From CBDAUN01 sp965214615 (lineage in GTDB: Bacteria; Pseudomonadota; Gammaproteobacteria; Arenicellales; JAJDZL01): DNA of 64,000 nt. Location: contig OZ243952.1 in assembly GCA_965214615.1 (NCBI GenBank), forward strand, positions 2,914,001-2,978,000. Direction: 5' to 3'. Each line of letters begins with the position of its first letter. Within the stretch, counting starts at the first letter, position 1. This document shows, one piece after another, positions 27,291 to 35,580 of the stretch. The notes under the pieces are model-generated. The model was not told the origin of the DNA. It did no database searches and worked only from the letters and a program-made list of their open reading frames with translations. A program made the translations under genes and the position numbers.

Positions 27291-28310
27291 ATGCCGCTAA
27301 TATCCGTAATCGTTCCATTTCATAATTCCGAAAGGCATCTTGAAAAATGTCTGAACTCTGTTAGATTTCAATCACTTACGGATATAGAAATCGTTTGCAT
27401 TGACGATTACTCGTCTGACGGTAGCGCAGAAATCGTCCGACATCATGCATTCCAAGATAGTCGAATCAAGCTTATTCAAAATGTAATTCAAAGCGGTTGC
27501 GGTGGCTCTAGAAATATCGGAATACGCAATGCATACTCCAATTTCATTTCGTTCGTTGATAGTGACGATGTCATACATCCGCAAATGCTCCAAAAGTTGC
27601 TAGATGCAACAAATAATGAAAAATACGATGTCGTTGCTTGTGGATTCAGACGTGTCGACTCTTACGGGCGAAAACTTTCTCAAGTTGCATACAAAAACAA
27701 AACATTCGAAACCAAAGGTGAGATTAACATTTTTCGTAGTACCAATATTGAACAGTGGAATAAATTGTGGCGAAAGAGTCTGTTTCTCGACAACAACATC
27801 GAGTCGCCGCACAATACTTACTATGGTGACGCGGCTACAACGCCAATGTTGCTCCATTTTTGCCGCAATCTACGGACAATCGAAGACAGTTTGTATTTCC
27901 ATCACGTTCGAAAGGATGCAACTTCTTTTTCAACTTCGCCAAAACATGTCATTGATTACTTCAAGGTATATGACCTTTTATACGAATTCCTATCGCGGGA
28001 AAACATTTTGGAACGCTATTCCGAAGACATGCTCGCCTATATTGACCGAACATTAAATTATCATGCATGTTCTGGCATTTCTGAAATTGATAACGACGAA
28101 GTTCAATTCCAAGCCCTTAGGCACCTGTTGTTGTTCAAAATCGGATACAACGAAAATCGTGAACGAGTCACCAAAATGAACAAAGAGCAAATTATAAAGT
28201 GCCTAAATGGGGGGCGTTCAAGTGTTAGGTATGGTAGCGACATCAAATCAACGTCAATAATTGGCCAGATTCTTTCATCGTTATCATTGAGCAAACAAAC
28301 CAGACGTTGA
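27291..28310 (+). CDS. GT2-family glycosyltransferase
   Basis: A 339-residue protein from the ATG at 27291 (MPLISVIVPFHNSERHLEKC), the classical family-2 opening; the TTG at 27267 is less likely. IEIVCIDDYSSDGSAEIV carries the nucleotide-binding aspartate, SFVDSDDVIHPQML the DXD motif, and EQWNKLWRKSLF is a common acceptor-side element of surface-glycan GT2 enzymes. It is the last intact gene of the glycan island, separated from the epimerases by the nested IS block and followed by transposase remnants. Confidence 0.85.
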   Translation: MPLISVIVPFHNSERHLEKCLNSVRFQSLTDIEIVCIDDYSSDGSAEIVRHHAFQDSRIKLIQNVIQSGCGGSRNIGIRNAYSNFISFVDSDDVIHPQMLQKLLDATNNEKYDVVACGFRRVDSYGRKLSQVAYKNKTFETKGEINIFRSTNIEQWNKLWRKSLFLDNNIESPHNTYYGDAATTPMLLHFCRNLRTIEDSLYFHHVRKDATSFSTSPKHVIDYFKVYDLLYEFLSRENILERYSEDMLAYIDRTLNYHACSGISEIDNDEVQFQALRHLLLFKIGYNENRERVTKMNKEQIIKCLNGGRSSVRYGSDIKSTSIIGQILSSLSLSKQTRR

Positions 28311-28424
28311 ATACGTTGGCAATCCACACACGGGGGGTACCAGTTGAGTCCACTACTGACGCGATTGAATTAGACTGAAGTTACAAGAAATACTGAACTA
28401 AGCCACATTCAGCGGCAGGAATCG

Positions 28425-29064
28425 GTGCTGTTTTCTAATTTGGTACATGGCCATGCCCGAATCGATACCGCATCGGTCACGTATACCGCCGCAATTGAAA
28501 CTGCCAGTACGGCTGACTTGGCCAAAACCCTGGCTCCATTTGTCCGGCGCGTTGAGCGCGAGGCGTTAGGCGCGGCTTTTATGATGCTGGCGTTCAGGTT
28601 GTTGTCGGAGACGGAGCGCTGTGGATATGGAATTGTTTTTCAGAACTGTTTCCCGAGGCAATTCAAATTTTAGACATCTTCCACGCCAAGGAGAAAGTCT
28701 GGGATCTATCGAAAGTGATTTATGGCGACGGTGCCGATACGGCCAGGTAGTGGGCGGAAAATACCGTTGAGATTCTCAGAGTCGGGGACATTGAGACCTT
28801 GATTGAAGTGTTGCAGCCGTTTTCATCGACACATTGCGAAGTGGCCACAACGATCGGGTATTTCGATCGCAATCGTGACAGGATGCGTTATCGCAAGTTT
28901 CGAAATCAGGGGCTATGTGTGTCGAGTGCGGCAGTCGAGGCGGGATGCAAAAATGTCATTGGAACCCGATTGAAACGCGGTGGAATGAATTGGAGTAAAC
29001 AGGGAGCGAATAAAATAGCGGCACTGCGGGCCAGTGTGATCAGTAATCGTTTCGACGACTTTTG
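28425..29064 (+). pseudogene. ISKra4-family transposase, 3' fragment
   Basis: The recognisable order is SVTYTAAIETAS near 28470, then in shifted frame GDGALWIWNCFSELFPE near 28610, HAKEKVWDLSK, and finally a C-terminus with GLCVSSAAVEAGCKNVIGTR and LKRGGMNWSKQGANKIAALR up to RFDDFW. Several frameshifts and a stop show decay. A 5' fragment of the same family lies at 37170-37670. Confidence 0.75.
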
Positions 29065-29065
29065 G

Positions 29066-29233
29066 TACGTAAGAGCCAACAATTCGTAAAATTTGCCAAA
29101 TATCTGACTGCACACCCCAATTCAGCAGAATCAGAGCATTGACAACTTTTTGGGACGAATGTGAGCCTTTGCGCGTGATTTCAATCAACTCGTCGCGTTC
29201 GGTTTTGTCCAACGTAACTACATACCGCTTCAT
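29066..29233 (-). pseudogene. IS630-family transposase, N-terminal fragment
   Basis: MKRYVVTLDKTERDELIEIT and SHSSQKVVNALILLN match the opening of IS630-type transposases (a helix-turn-helix precursor). It is cut where it meets the ISKra4 fragment near 29065. Confidence 0.6.
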
Positions 29234-29681
29234 TTGTCATATCCTCATTGAAATGACACACCATCAATGAGGCTGGATTGTACTCTACGCGACAGAATAT
29301 ACTTGACATGACACTAGGTTCGTAGCTCGGAAAGACGCGGGATGTAACAATCGTATGCTGTCGGTGCTGTGTGCGATGCTGCGCGACTGCAGGCGGCAAG
29401 TAAGTGGCTGACGACGAAAAGGCGGGTACAGCGCAGTCTGATACTCTGGTGGTCTGGGGGTTACCCTCCAGTCAGACAGACACAAGCATCGAAAGATGCA
29501 ATTTTATTGGCTTGTTTCGAATCTGCACTGTCATGCGTGGGTATCGCCACACAGAACTTGACAAATGGTAGTATGTCCCTTGCCGTTCGGCTAACGGATC
29601 CCCTTTTCGGCCCGGTAGCGAACTTGCACCTCCAAGTCATCCGACCACCACCACGTGTATCGGAATAGCGCCATGCCTGGC
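29234..29681. other. Gene-free stretch downstream of porin 1
   Basis: No gene is supported. Bases about 29600-29640, read on the minus strand (GTGCAAGTTCGCTACC), resemble the sequence about 60 bases after the porin 2 terminator (GATGCAAGTTCGCTACGG near 32490), so the porin duplication extends past the terminators. Confidence 0.45.
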
Positions 29682-29720
29682 GCACAAACAAAATCGGCAC
29701 GCCGAAAGGACGTGCCGATT
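29682..29720 (-). terminator. Rho-independent terminator of porin 1
   Basis: Minus-strand stem AATCGGCACG/CGTGCCGATT (29711-29720 with 29692-29701), followed on that strand by TTTTGTTTG. It is very similar to the porin 2 terminator. Confidence 0.85.
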
Positions 29721-29759
29721 CAATAGATTGGCTTTGAATACTAAACTTTGATCAACAAA

Positions 29760-30731
29760 CTAGAAGTCGACTCGCAACTGAACGACCGATTCGCTCTTTG
29801 CCGCTTTGGCATGGCTGTCGTCATGGTCATGATCAATGTGCTCAAACGCGACACTGGCTCCACCGCCAAGGCTCTTCGCAACATGGACATTCCACGGAGT
29901 AGTCCCATGGGCAACATCCATCTTGTCACCTTTTTCAATGTCAGCAACGTTCAATCCAAAAGTCATACCGGTATCGCCAATCGGCCCTGTCAGACTGAAT
30001 TGCGTCTGATCGTCTTTTACGTCAGCACCGGCAGCTTCCATATCTGTTTTCAAAGAATGCCAACCAGCAGCTAATGTGAAACCACCGACCGGCGCGGAAA
30101 AAGCAAGCGATGTGAGTTTCTTATCCCCGTTTTTCTCGCCCGACATCTTATCGGCCGTAGCCATACTCTTCCCTGCAAGCGCGACCGTGGCAAAACCAGT
30201 ATCAACTGACAAACCGAACTGTGTCATGTCGACACTTCGGTCTTGGACATTGCCGTAAGATGCAGGAGTTACGACAACAGCAGATTTGTCAGCGTTGAGG
30301 CCAGGTGCGGCAGCATCCATCTTATTTGGCTCCATCACCAAGTCAATCTGAAAGCTAACGGGGCCGGTTGCCGCAGCATACGAAACCGCATTGCTGACGC
30401 GACCGGTAGTAAGACCGGCATTTCCACTCCAGACTCCGTTGTCCGTCAATACGCCAGTGTGATTGTAGGTGGCACTCCAGATACGGCCCATAGTAATCGT
30501 GCCGAATCCGCCCGAGAGTCCAATGTAAGAAAGCCTGTTTCCCTCACTCAGCGAAGCAGTTGAAAGATCAAGTGCTTCCTCGTAGAGGTAAACAGCTGTC
30601 AACCCCTCGGAAACCTCGCTTGATCCCTTGACACCCCAACGGGAGCCATTGCTCTTCATCGTGGTATGGCTGTCCTGGCTATGCATAATGGCTCGGAACG
30701 ACCCGTACCATGTGGCATCCGCCAAAGCCAC
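29760..30731 (-). CDS. Porin 1, headless silent cassette
   Basis: It encodes a complete mature Gram-negative porin_4-type beta-barrel (ATWYGSFRAIMHSQD start, aromatic terminal residue in VVQLRVDF), closely similar to porin 2. The protein differs in an extra surface-loop-like stretch near residues 135-155. It has no proper start. Upstream of the LTLPSVALA cleavage segment the frame runs only about 8 codons to a stop, and homology to porin 2 ends exactly at the 16-bp palindrome. GTG at 30731 is the only in-frame start and lacks a ribosome site and hydrophobic signal core. The cleavage site ALA-DATW is intact, so fusion to the porin 2 leader would give an exported porin. Confidence 0.8.
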   Translation of the reverse strand: MALADATWYGSFRAIMHSQDSHTTMKSNGSRWGVKGSSEVSEGLTAVYLYEEALDLSTASLSEGNRLSYIGLSGGFGTITMGRIWSATYNHTGVLTDNGVWSGNAGLTTGRVSNAVSYAAATGPVSFQIDLVMEPNKMDAAAPGLNADKSAVVVTPASYGNVQDRSVDMTQFGLSVDTGFATVALAGKSMATADKMSGEKNGDKKLTSLAFSAPVGGFTLAAGWHSLKTDMEAAGADVKDDQTQFSLTGPIGDTGMTFGLNVADIEKGDKMDVAHGTTPWNVHVAKSLGGGASVAFEHIDHDHDDSHAKAAKSESVVQLRVDF

Positions 30732-30746
30732 TGACGGTAGAGTCAG
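30731..30746 (-). repeat. Putative recombination site, porin 1 copy
   Basis: CTGACTCTACCGTCAG on the minus strand: 5-bp arms CTGAC/GTCAG around TCTACC. Homology with porin 2 starts here. The base context just upstream (GACAT) is shared with the porin 3 copy. Confidence 0.7.
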
Positions 30747-31384
30747 ATGTCCATAAGAATCATAGAAGGGTCAAGCATATTTTCGATCAAATTTGTCTTT
30801 CAAACTATAAATGAAATGGGCCTTACACTCGTTTTGAGGATATTTATCACCGTAAATACAAATAGATATGTTTCTGATACCCATACGATGCCGTGCCAGT
30901 GGTTGAAGTCAAAATGATATAAGTGATGCGGACAGCGAGCAATATGCGATCAAAGATTGACTGTTTGCGATTAATGCATTTATTAAATTGAACCTAGTCT
31001 AACGAAACAGACTCCGGAAATTGTATGATTTGTCCAAGCAATCGTCAGTAAGGGGGCAATTCTTGCTCCTGGCGAGTTAAAATCAACCGGTCGACTACAT
31101 AACCTGTTTGCTGAATTTTACAAATTCTTTCAAATGCTCGTCATAGTCAAAATGCAACATTTGCGGAAACATATGGCCGAAGTGCCTTCCAAATGGCACA
31201 ATTTGTTGCATTATCGCAACAAATTGTGCTGTAAATCTGCGCTATTGATGGGTATTTGGTGAAAGATATATTTTGTATACATAAAATACTCAATCAAGAA
31301 ATCAAAGTCGTTTCGTGCGTGCATGAGTTGATTTTTGATTTTCTTCCTATAACCAATTTATATTGAATTTGAGGAAATTTAACA
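30747..31384 (+). promoter_or_regulatory. Regulatory region of the expressed porin, candidate invertible segment
   Basis: 638 bases without a gene hold the only plausible promoter and leader for the three porins. AT-rich blocks at 31265-31290 and 31320-31370 could supply -35/-10 elements. GAGGAAATTT precedes the ATG at 31385. With the first 39 coding bases of porin 2 it lies between two inverted palindromic sites. Confidence 0.6.
31196..31229. repeat. Perfect 14-bp inverted repeat upstream of porin 2
   Basis: GCACAATTTGTTGC (31196-31209), spacer ATTATC, then the exact complement (31216-31229). It lies about 155 bases before the porin start. It could be an operator for a dimeric regulator, a hairpin in a long leader, or a recombinase/accessory site. 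Confidence 0.75.
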
Positions 31385-32359
31385 ATGAAAAAGCAATTAA
31401 TTGCGATAGGGCTCGCAAGTCTCCTGACTCTACCGTCAGTTGTCTTTGCGGAAGCCACCTGGTACGGTTCGTTCCGAGGTATAGTCCATAGTCAGGATGG
31501 TCATACCACGACGAAGGACAACGGATCGCGCTGGGGTGTCAAGGGATCCAGCGAAGTATCCGAGGGGTTGACCGCTGTTTACCAATTCGAGGAAAGCATT
31601 GATGTGACCAGCGCTACAGTTAAAGATGGAAACCGGCTTTCGTATCTCGGACTTTCCGGCGGTTTTGGATCGATTACTATGGGACGCATCTGGGGTGCGG
31701 CCTACAATCACGTTGGCGCCCTGACGGATGCTGGTGTTTGGAGCGGGAACGCCGGTCTTACCAGTGCTCGTATCAGCAACGCGGTTTCGTATGCCGCAGC
31801 AACCGGACCTGTTAGTTTTCAGGTTGATCTGGTGATGGAGCCAAATAAGATGGCCGATAGCAAATACCAAAACGTCAAAGATCGAAGCGTCGACGCATCA
31901 CGGTTCGGTTTGTCAGTTGATACTGGCTTTGCTACGGTTGCAGTCGCGGGAAAAAATATGGCTACGGCAGATGAAGACACGGGCGAGAAAAATGGTGACA
32001 AAAAACTGACTTCGTTTGGGTTCTCCGCTCCCGTGGGTGGTTTTACAGTGGCTGCCGGGTGGCATTCGTTGAAAACGGATATGAACGCTGGTGCTGACAG
32101 TAAAGATAAGCAGACTCAGTTCAATTTTAGAGGACCACTTGGCGATACAGGTATGTCATTCAGTGTAAATGTAGCAGATATTGACAAAGGCGACAAGATG
32201 GATGTAGCCCATGGATCAAATCCGTGGAATGTTCATGTTGCGAAAGGTCTTGGCGGTGGAGCTAGTGTCGCGTTTGAGTACATCGATCATGACCATGACA
32301 ACAGCCATGCTGGAGCAGCAAAGAGCGAGTCGGTCGTTCAGTTGCGCGTTGACTTCTAG
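31385..32359 (+). CDS. Porin 2, expressed-configuration outer-membrane porin
   Basis: A 324-residue Gram-negative porin. Residues 1-22 are a signal peptide: a basic start MKKQ, the hydrophobic run LIAIGLASLLTLPSVV, and FA before the mature EATWYGSFRG. The body is a beta-barrel of the porin_4 type with alternating aromatic and polar strands and the terminal phenylalanine (VVQLRVDF) needed for BAM assembly. It sits in the outer membrane as a trimeric diffusion channel, as known for the family. A GAGGA ribosome site precedes the ATG and a terminator follows the stop. The signal-peptide codons contain the 16-bp palindrome shared with the two silent porins. Confidence 0.9.
   Translation: MKKQLIAIGLASLLTLPSVVFAEATWYGSFRGIVHSQDGHTTTKDNGSRWGVKGSSEVSEGLTAVYQFEESIDVTSATVKDGNRLSYLGLSGGFGSITMGRIWGAAYNHVGALTDAGVWSGNAGLTSARISNAVSYAAATGPVSFQVDLVMEPNKMADSKYQNVKDRSVDASRFGLSVDTGFATVAVAGKNMATADEDTGEKNGDKKLTSFGFSAPVGGFTVAAGWHSLKTDMNAGADSKDKQTQFNFRGPLGDTGMSFSVNVADIDKGDKMDVAHGSNPWNVHVAKGLGGGASVAFEYIDHDHDNSHAGAAKSESVVQLRVDF
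31424..31439 (+). repeat. Putative recombination site, porin 2 copy
   Basis: CTGACTCTACCGTCAG, encoding part of the signal peptide. It is in inverted orientation relative to the sites at 30731 and 36528 and in the same reading frame in all three genes. Confidence 0.7.
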
Positions 32360-32397
32360 TTTATTGATCGAAAGTCAATATTCATATCTATCTATTG

Positions 32398-32434
32398 AAT
32401 CGGCACGCCCTCTTGGTGTGCCGATTTTGTTTTT
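32398..32434 (+). terminator. Rho-independent terminator of porin 2
   Basis: Stem AATCGGCACGCC (32398-32409) with GGTGTGCCGATT (32415-32426), 5-base loop, followed by a T-rich run. Confidence 0.9.
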
Positions 32435-32602
32435 GCGGTAGGAATGACGCAATCTCATCACATACGGTTTGTCGGAAAACGTGGCGATGCAAGTTCGCTA
32501 CGGTCCCCAACAAAGGGCACGGCGAACAACAGGCTTAACGATTCGATGTGCGACAATTGTCAACGACCATTCAAATCTAATGGACCACGCTATAGGCTTG
32601 CG

Positions 32603-34273
32603 TTATTGATTGAGTTCACGAATCTCAACGACAATCAATATGTGCTTTGCTCTAGACCGGGCAACGTAATTTTCGATCATCGACCTATCATCAACTCGCA
32701 GTTGCTTAGTCAAAACGATTGCAACATCTGATTCAAGTCCCTTGAACTGATAGGGCGAAGCGATTAGCACGCCTTCATTGCGCCTCCAGTTTTCAATATT
32801 GCGAGTTGCCGGAATACCTTTGCCGAATCGTACAGGCCATGACTCGTCGGTTTTTCTCGGCGCTAGCACCGCCACCTGGGAGCGGTTCAGATTGCCAGAC
32901 ATGGAAGTGCACAACTCCTTCACCTTGCGACTTACTTCGTCTAGCGCTTGCGCAACAGTTTCGACTTGAAGCACCACGGGTTCTTCTCCCTGGGGTGAAA
33001 ACGGTTTGGTGTGTGTTTGCGTTCCAATGATGTCCGCACAGTGGCTCGCGATTTGTATCGTATTTCGGCAGTTGGCCAATAGGGGGAATCTGGGTTCGCG
33101 GAACTCGTCAGGCAACTCCAAATGGGTGACGTATAAATTTTGCCTTGGATCCAAGAACACGTAGAAACACTCCTTGTTTTTCGGGTCACGGAATGCTGAC
33201 TCCAGACTAATCCACCACAGTTCCCGGAAATCCTGTCCCTCGTCTACGATAATAGCATCAAATCGTTCATCAACTGGAAGCATGCCGCATGCTGCCATGA
33301 GTTTCTCCGGCGCTTCGTTGTGCCAGAAGTCTTGGACGCTCCGATCAGTTGGAACTCTAAACTCGATGCCAGTTCGTTTACATGCATCATGCACGAAACC
33401 GTGGTAGTTGTTGACGACAACATTGTCAAATTCGTCAGACATATTACCCGCCAGCCACTCCTTGAGAGGGCGGTTGTAGCAAAGTAGCAGAACCCTAAAT
33501 CCGTCTGCGGCCAATTGCTGCGCTTTTGCGATTGCGAGCATTGTCTTGCCGGTTCCGGCGCCGCCTTCAATGAGGGCGACTCTCTGCATTGAAAGGAAGT
33601 CGAGTGCGTTTTTTTGTTCTTCGGTCAGTCGGTGCAGCATGTGTTCCTGGCGCTCGATTTCCCGCCACGATATAGGCACGATATCATAGTGTGGAAATAA
33701 TGCTCGTTTGACAGCTTGGAATTCCGGCTTTGTCAAAGATCGATGGTTGTTGCGGCGGAAACAGTGAAAAATACTTGAAACAGCACTCATCATCTTGTTC
33801 AATCGAGTTGCGTCGATGATCAGTTCGCGGGAGAAATTTGGCGGGGTCAAGCCTTGAAATCTGCCGTCTGGAAATGCCACCGCGAACCCGTACGTAAACG
33901 GTAGATCTTCGAATTTTAAACTCTGTCTGATCAAGTCGACAATTCCGTACATGTTTTGCGTCACTTGATCGAGCGGACTTTTGATCGTACGAAAACCGCC
34001 GTTGGGCAGAATTCGCACCCATTCATCTGTTTCCTGCCGGTAGCTGATTATTCCTCCCTTTACTTCAATGAACAGTATTCCTGATTTCGAGTCGACGAGT
34101 ACAAAGTCGCATTCATGCTCAAGCAATTTACCGGAAGGGGTTTTGCGAAGCCAGTTGAAACTGTGTATGACGATGGTGCTGTCCGGCAACTGGTCGGCAA
34201 GCACCTGGGCCATCTTACGTTCTCCGGGATTGTCGATTTGCGAAGGATCGACTGCCGGCACAAGCCTAGCCAT
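32603..34273 (-). CDS. NERD-nuclease/UvrD-like helicase
   Basis: A 556-residue protein. The N-terminal NERD domain (residues about 15-130) is a predicted PD-(D/E)XK nuclease; HECDFVLVDSKSGILFIEVK gives the D...E-x-K core. A superfamily 1 helicase follows: Walker A LIEGGAGTGKTMLAIAK near 235, Walker B DAIIVDEGQDF near 340, a motif V-like YQFKGLESDVAIVL near 510 and motif VI-like YVARSRAKHILIVV near 540. Such fusions occur in mobile and defence contexts; a specific function is not known. It lies between porin 2 and porin 3 on the strand of porin 3, so it would be carried along if that segment inverts. Confidence 0.85.
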   Translation of the reverse strand: MARLVPAVDPSQIDNPGERKMAQVLADQLPDSTIVIHSFNWLRKTPSGKLLEHECDFVLVDSKSGILFIEVKGGIISYRQETDEWVRILPNGGFRTIKSPLDQVTQNMYGIVDLIRQSLKFEDLPFTYGFAVAFPDGRFQGLTPPNFSRELIIDATRLNKMMSAVSSIFHCFRRNNHRSLTKPEFQAVKRALFPHYDIVPISWREIERQEHMLHRLTEEQKNALDFLSMQRVALIEGGAGTGKTMLAIAKAQQLAADGFRVLLLCYNRPLKEWLAGNMSDEFDNVVVNNYHGFVHDACKRTGIEFRVPTDRSVQDFWHNEAPEKLMAACGMLPVDERFDAIIVDEGQDFRELWWISLESAFRDPKNKECFYVFLDPRQNLYVTHLELPDEFREPRFPLLANCRNTIQIASHCADIIGTQTHTKPFSPQGEEPVVLQVETVAQALDEVSRKVKELCTSMSGNLNRSQVAVLAPRKTDESWPVRFGKGIPATRNIENWRRNEGVLIASPYQFKGLESDVAIVLTKQLRVDDRSMIENYVARSRAKHILIVVEIRELNQ

Positions 34274-34689
34274 TACGAGTCGACCTTTGCAGGCAGATAG
34301 CGGTCATTCGCATCGAAGGAATCATTGGGTTTAATTTCTTTGAAAAAATTTCGGGTGAGGTGAATAAAAATGAGAAACCGTGATTTTGAGCTGTGCGCTT
34401 CGCGGCAGCGACCTTGCCGAAGGATCAGTCGCTCGGATCAGGTACGCAGTCGTCCCTCATTTTTTGAAAAGTATCTGGCAAATAGTTGTAGGTGACTGGT
34501 GCAACGGTCATCACCCTTTCACGATTTTCAATCATGACACGAAAACGAAGTTGTCTCATTGCAGCAGTTGCTCAAAGTCATGCTTGTCTGAATGGCTAAG
34601 TGCTCTTGATTTATGAAGTGGATGTCCTTTACTCTCGATGTGGTATCACAGTGCCAAACAGGAGAAGTATCCAAAGATGCACAATATAG
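34274..34689. other. Gene-free stretch
   Basis: No gene is supported between the NERD-helicase start and the IS110-type remnant. A promoter for the helicase gene is expected near 34280-34360 on the minus strand (AT-rich), but is not clear. Confidence 0.4.
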
Positions 34690-35025
34690 CCTATATTTGC
34701 CAGATCGATTTCAGTCTGCTCAAGAACATATTTCTAGTTTGTGCAGTGGACGAGGAAGGGAAGGTGGCGATCAACCGGCGCGATACGCGTACCGGTCGTA
34801 GCGCATTGAGCAAACGACTCAGAAGAATCCGATGGAGCAATTTGAGCCGTTCGTGAAAAAGAACAAGATTGATTCGGCCGGCGCGGTGGCTGTTTGCGAA
34901 GCGATGGCGAAGTATTCGATGCGTTTCATGAGCGTCAAGGAAGTCGTAAAGATCAGAACTGTTTTTTGGGCGCACAGGGTGCGTGGACTGCTGGCACTCC
35001 GTTTAGCGCAGGTTGAGATGCCCTA
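34690..35025 (+). pseudogene. IS110-family transposase, N-terminal remnant
   Basis: IDFSLLKNIFLVCAVDEEGK, then in another frame FVKKNKIDSAGAVAVCEAMA and SMRFMSVKEVV, match the DEDD N-terminal region of IS110-type transposases (KNVFQxHGVDExGK, KRNKTDxADAExICEA, MRFVPVKS). It stops after MP. This family is related to the Piv DNA invertase, but the fragment here is degenerate and lacks the C-terminal half. Confidence 0.65.
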
Positions 35026-35026
35026 A

Positions 35027-35525
35027 AAACTGGTAATGGATGACGAAGGTTTGAAAGTCGCGGTAACGCACGGCAAGTGTGCGAGTATTCCGCTTCCGGC
35101 GAGACGCTTGTCGTTGATGGCAAATCGGTCTCGGCGATGAACGGACGCGACTATGCAGTTGAATCAATTCGAATGAAAGTCGATAGGTTGAAAGTCGAGG
35201 GCACCAGCAAGGAAGAGCCAACTAGCAATTTCAAGACGATCAATTCGCCAATTGAGTCGATAGGCATTGATGATCAACCGATTACGGCAATGCAATTTAC
35301 ACCCAGAGAAAAAGCCGTGCACTTCTTCTCGTGTAGCTTACACTACCATTTCGAGGTCAAGGACAACCAACCCCGTAGCGGCCTCGCATGCAGTTTCCGT
35401 TTGTCATGCCTGTGTTTTTTTCGAACTGGCAACGGATTTGCACTACAAATTCTTCCGAACACTGTCACATGCTTCGGAACGGAAAAGCGCCGGTCAAGGC
35501 GCTGAGCACCAAGTCTGGCGCATCG
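35027..35525. other. Stretch with one unsupported open frame
   Basis: A plus-strand frame (35077-35505) is open for 142 codons, but I recognise no domain, ribosome site or homologue. It runs into the porin 3 terminator on the opposite strand. I treat it as unproven. Confidence 0.3.
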
Positions 35526-35556
35526 AAAAAGGGCGACGCGCAAGTAGCGCGTCGCC
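35526..35556 (-). terminator. Rho-independent terminator of porin 3
   Basis: Perfect 10-bp stem GGCGACGCGC (35547-35556 with 35532-35541), loop of five, followed on the minus strand by TTTTT. Confidence 0.9.
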
Positions 35557-35580
35557 ATATCAAGTCAGTTGCGGTTTAAA

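Noticed and set aside
34380..34640. Possible small genes or RNA between the NERD-helicase and the IS110 remnant
   Set aside because: Open frames lack ribosome sites, domains or neighbours; no conserved RNA fold was recognised.
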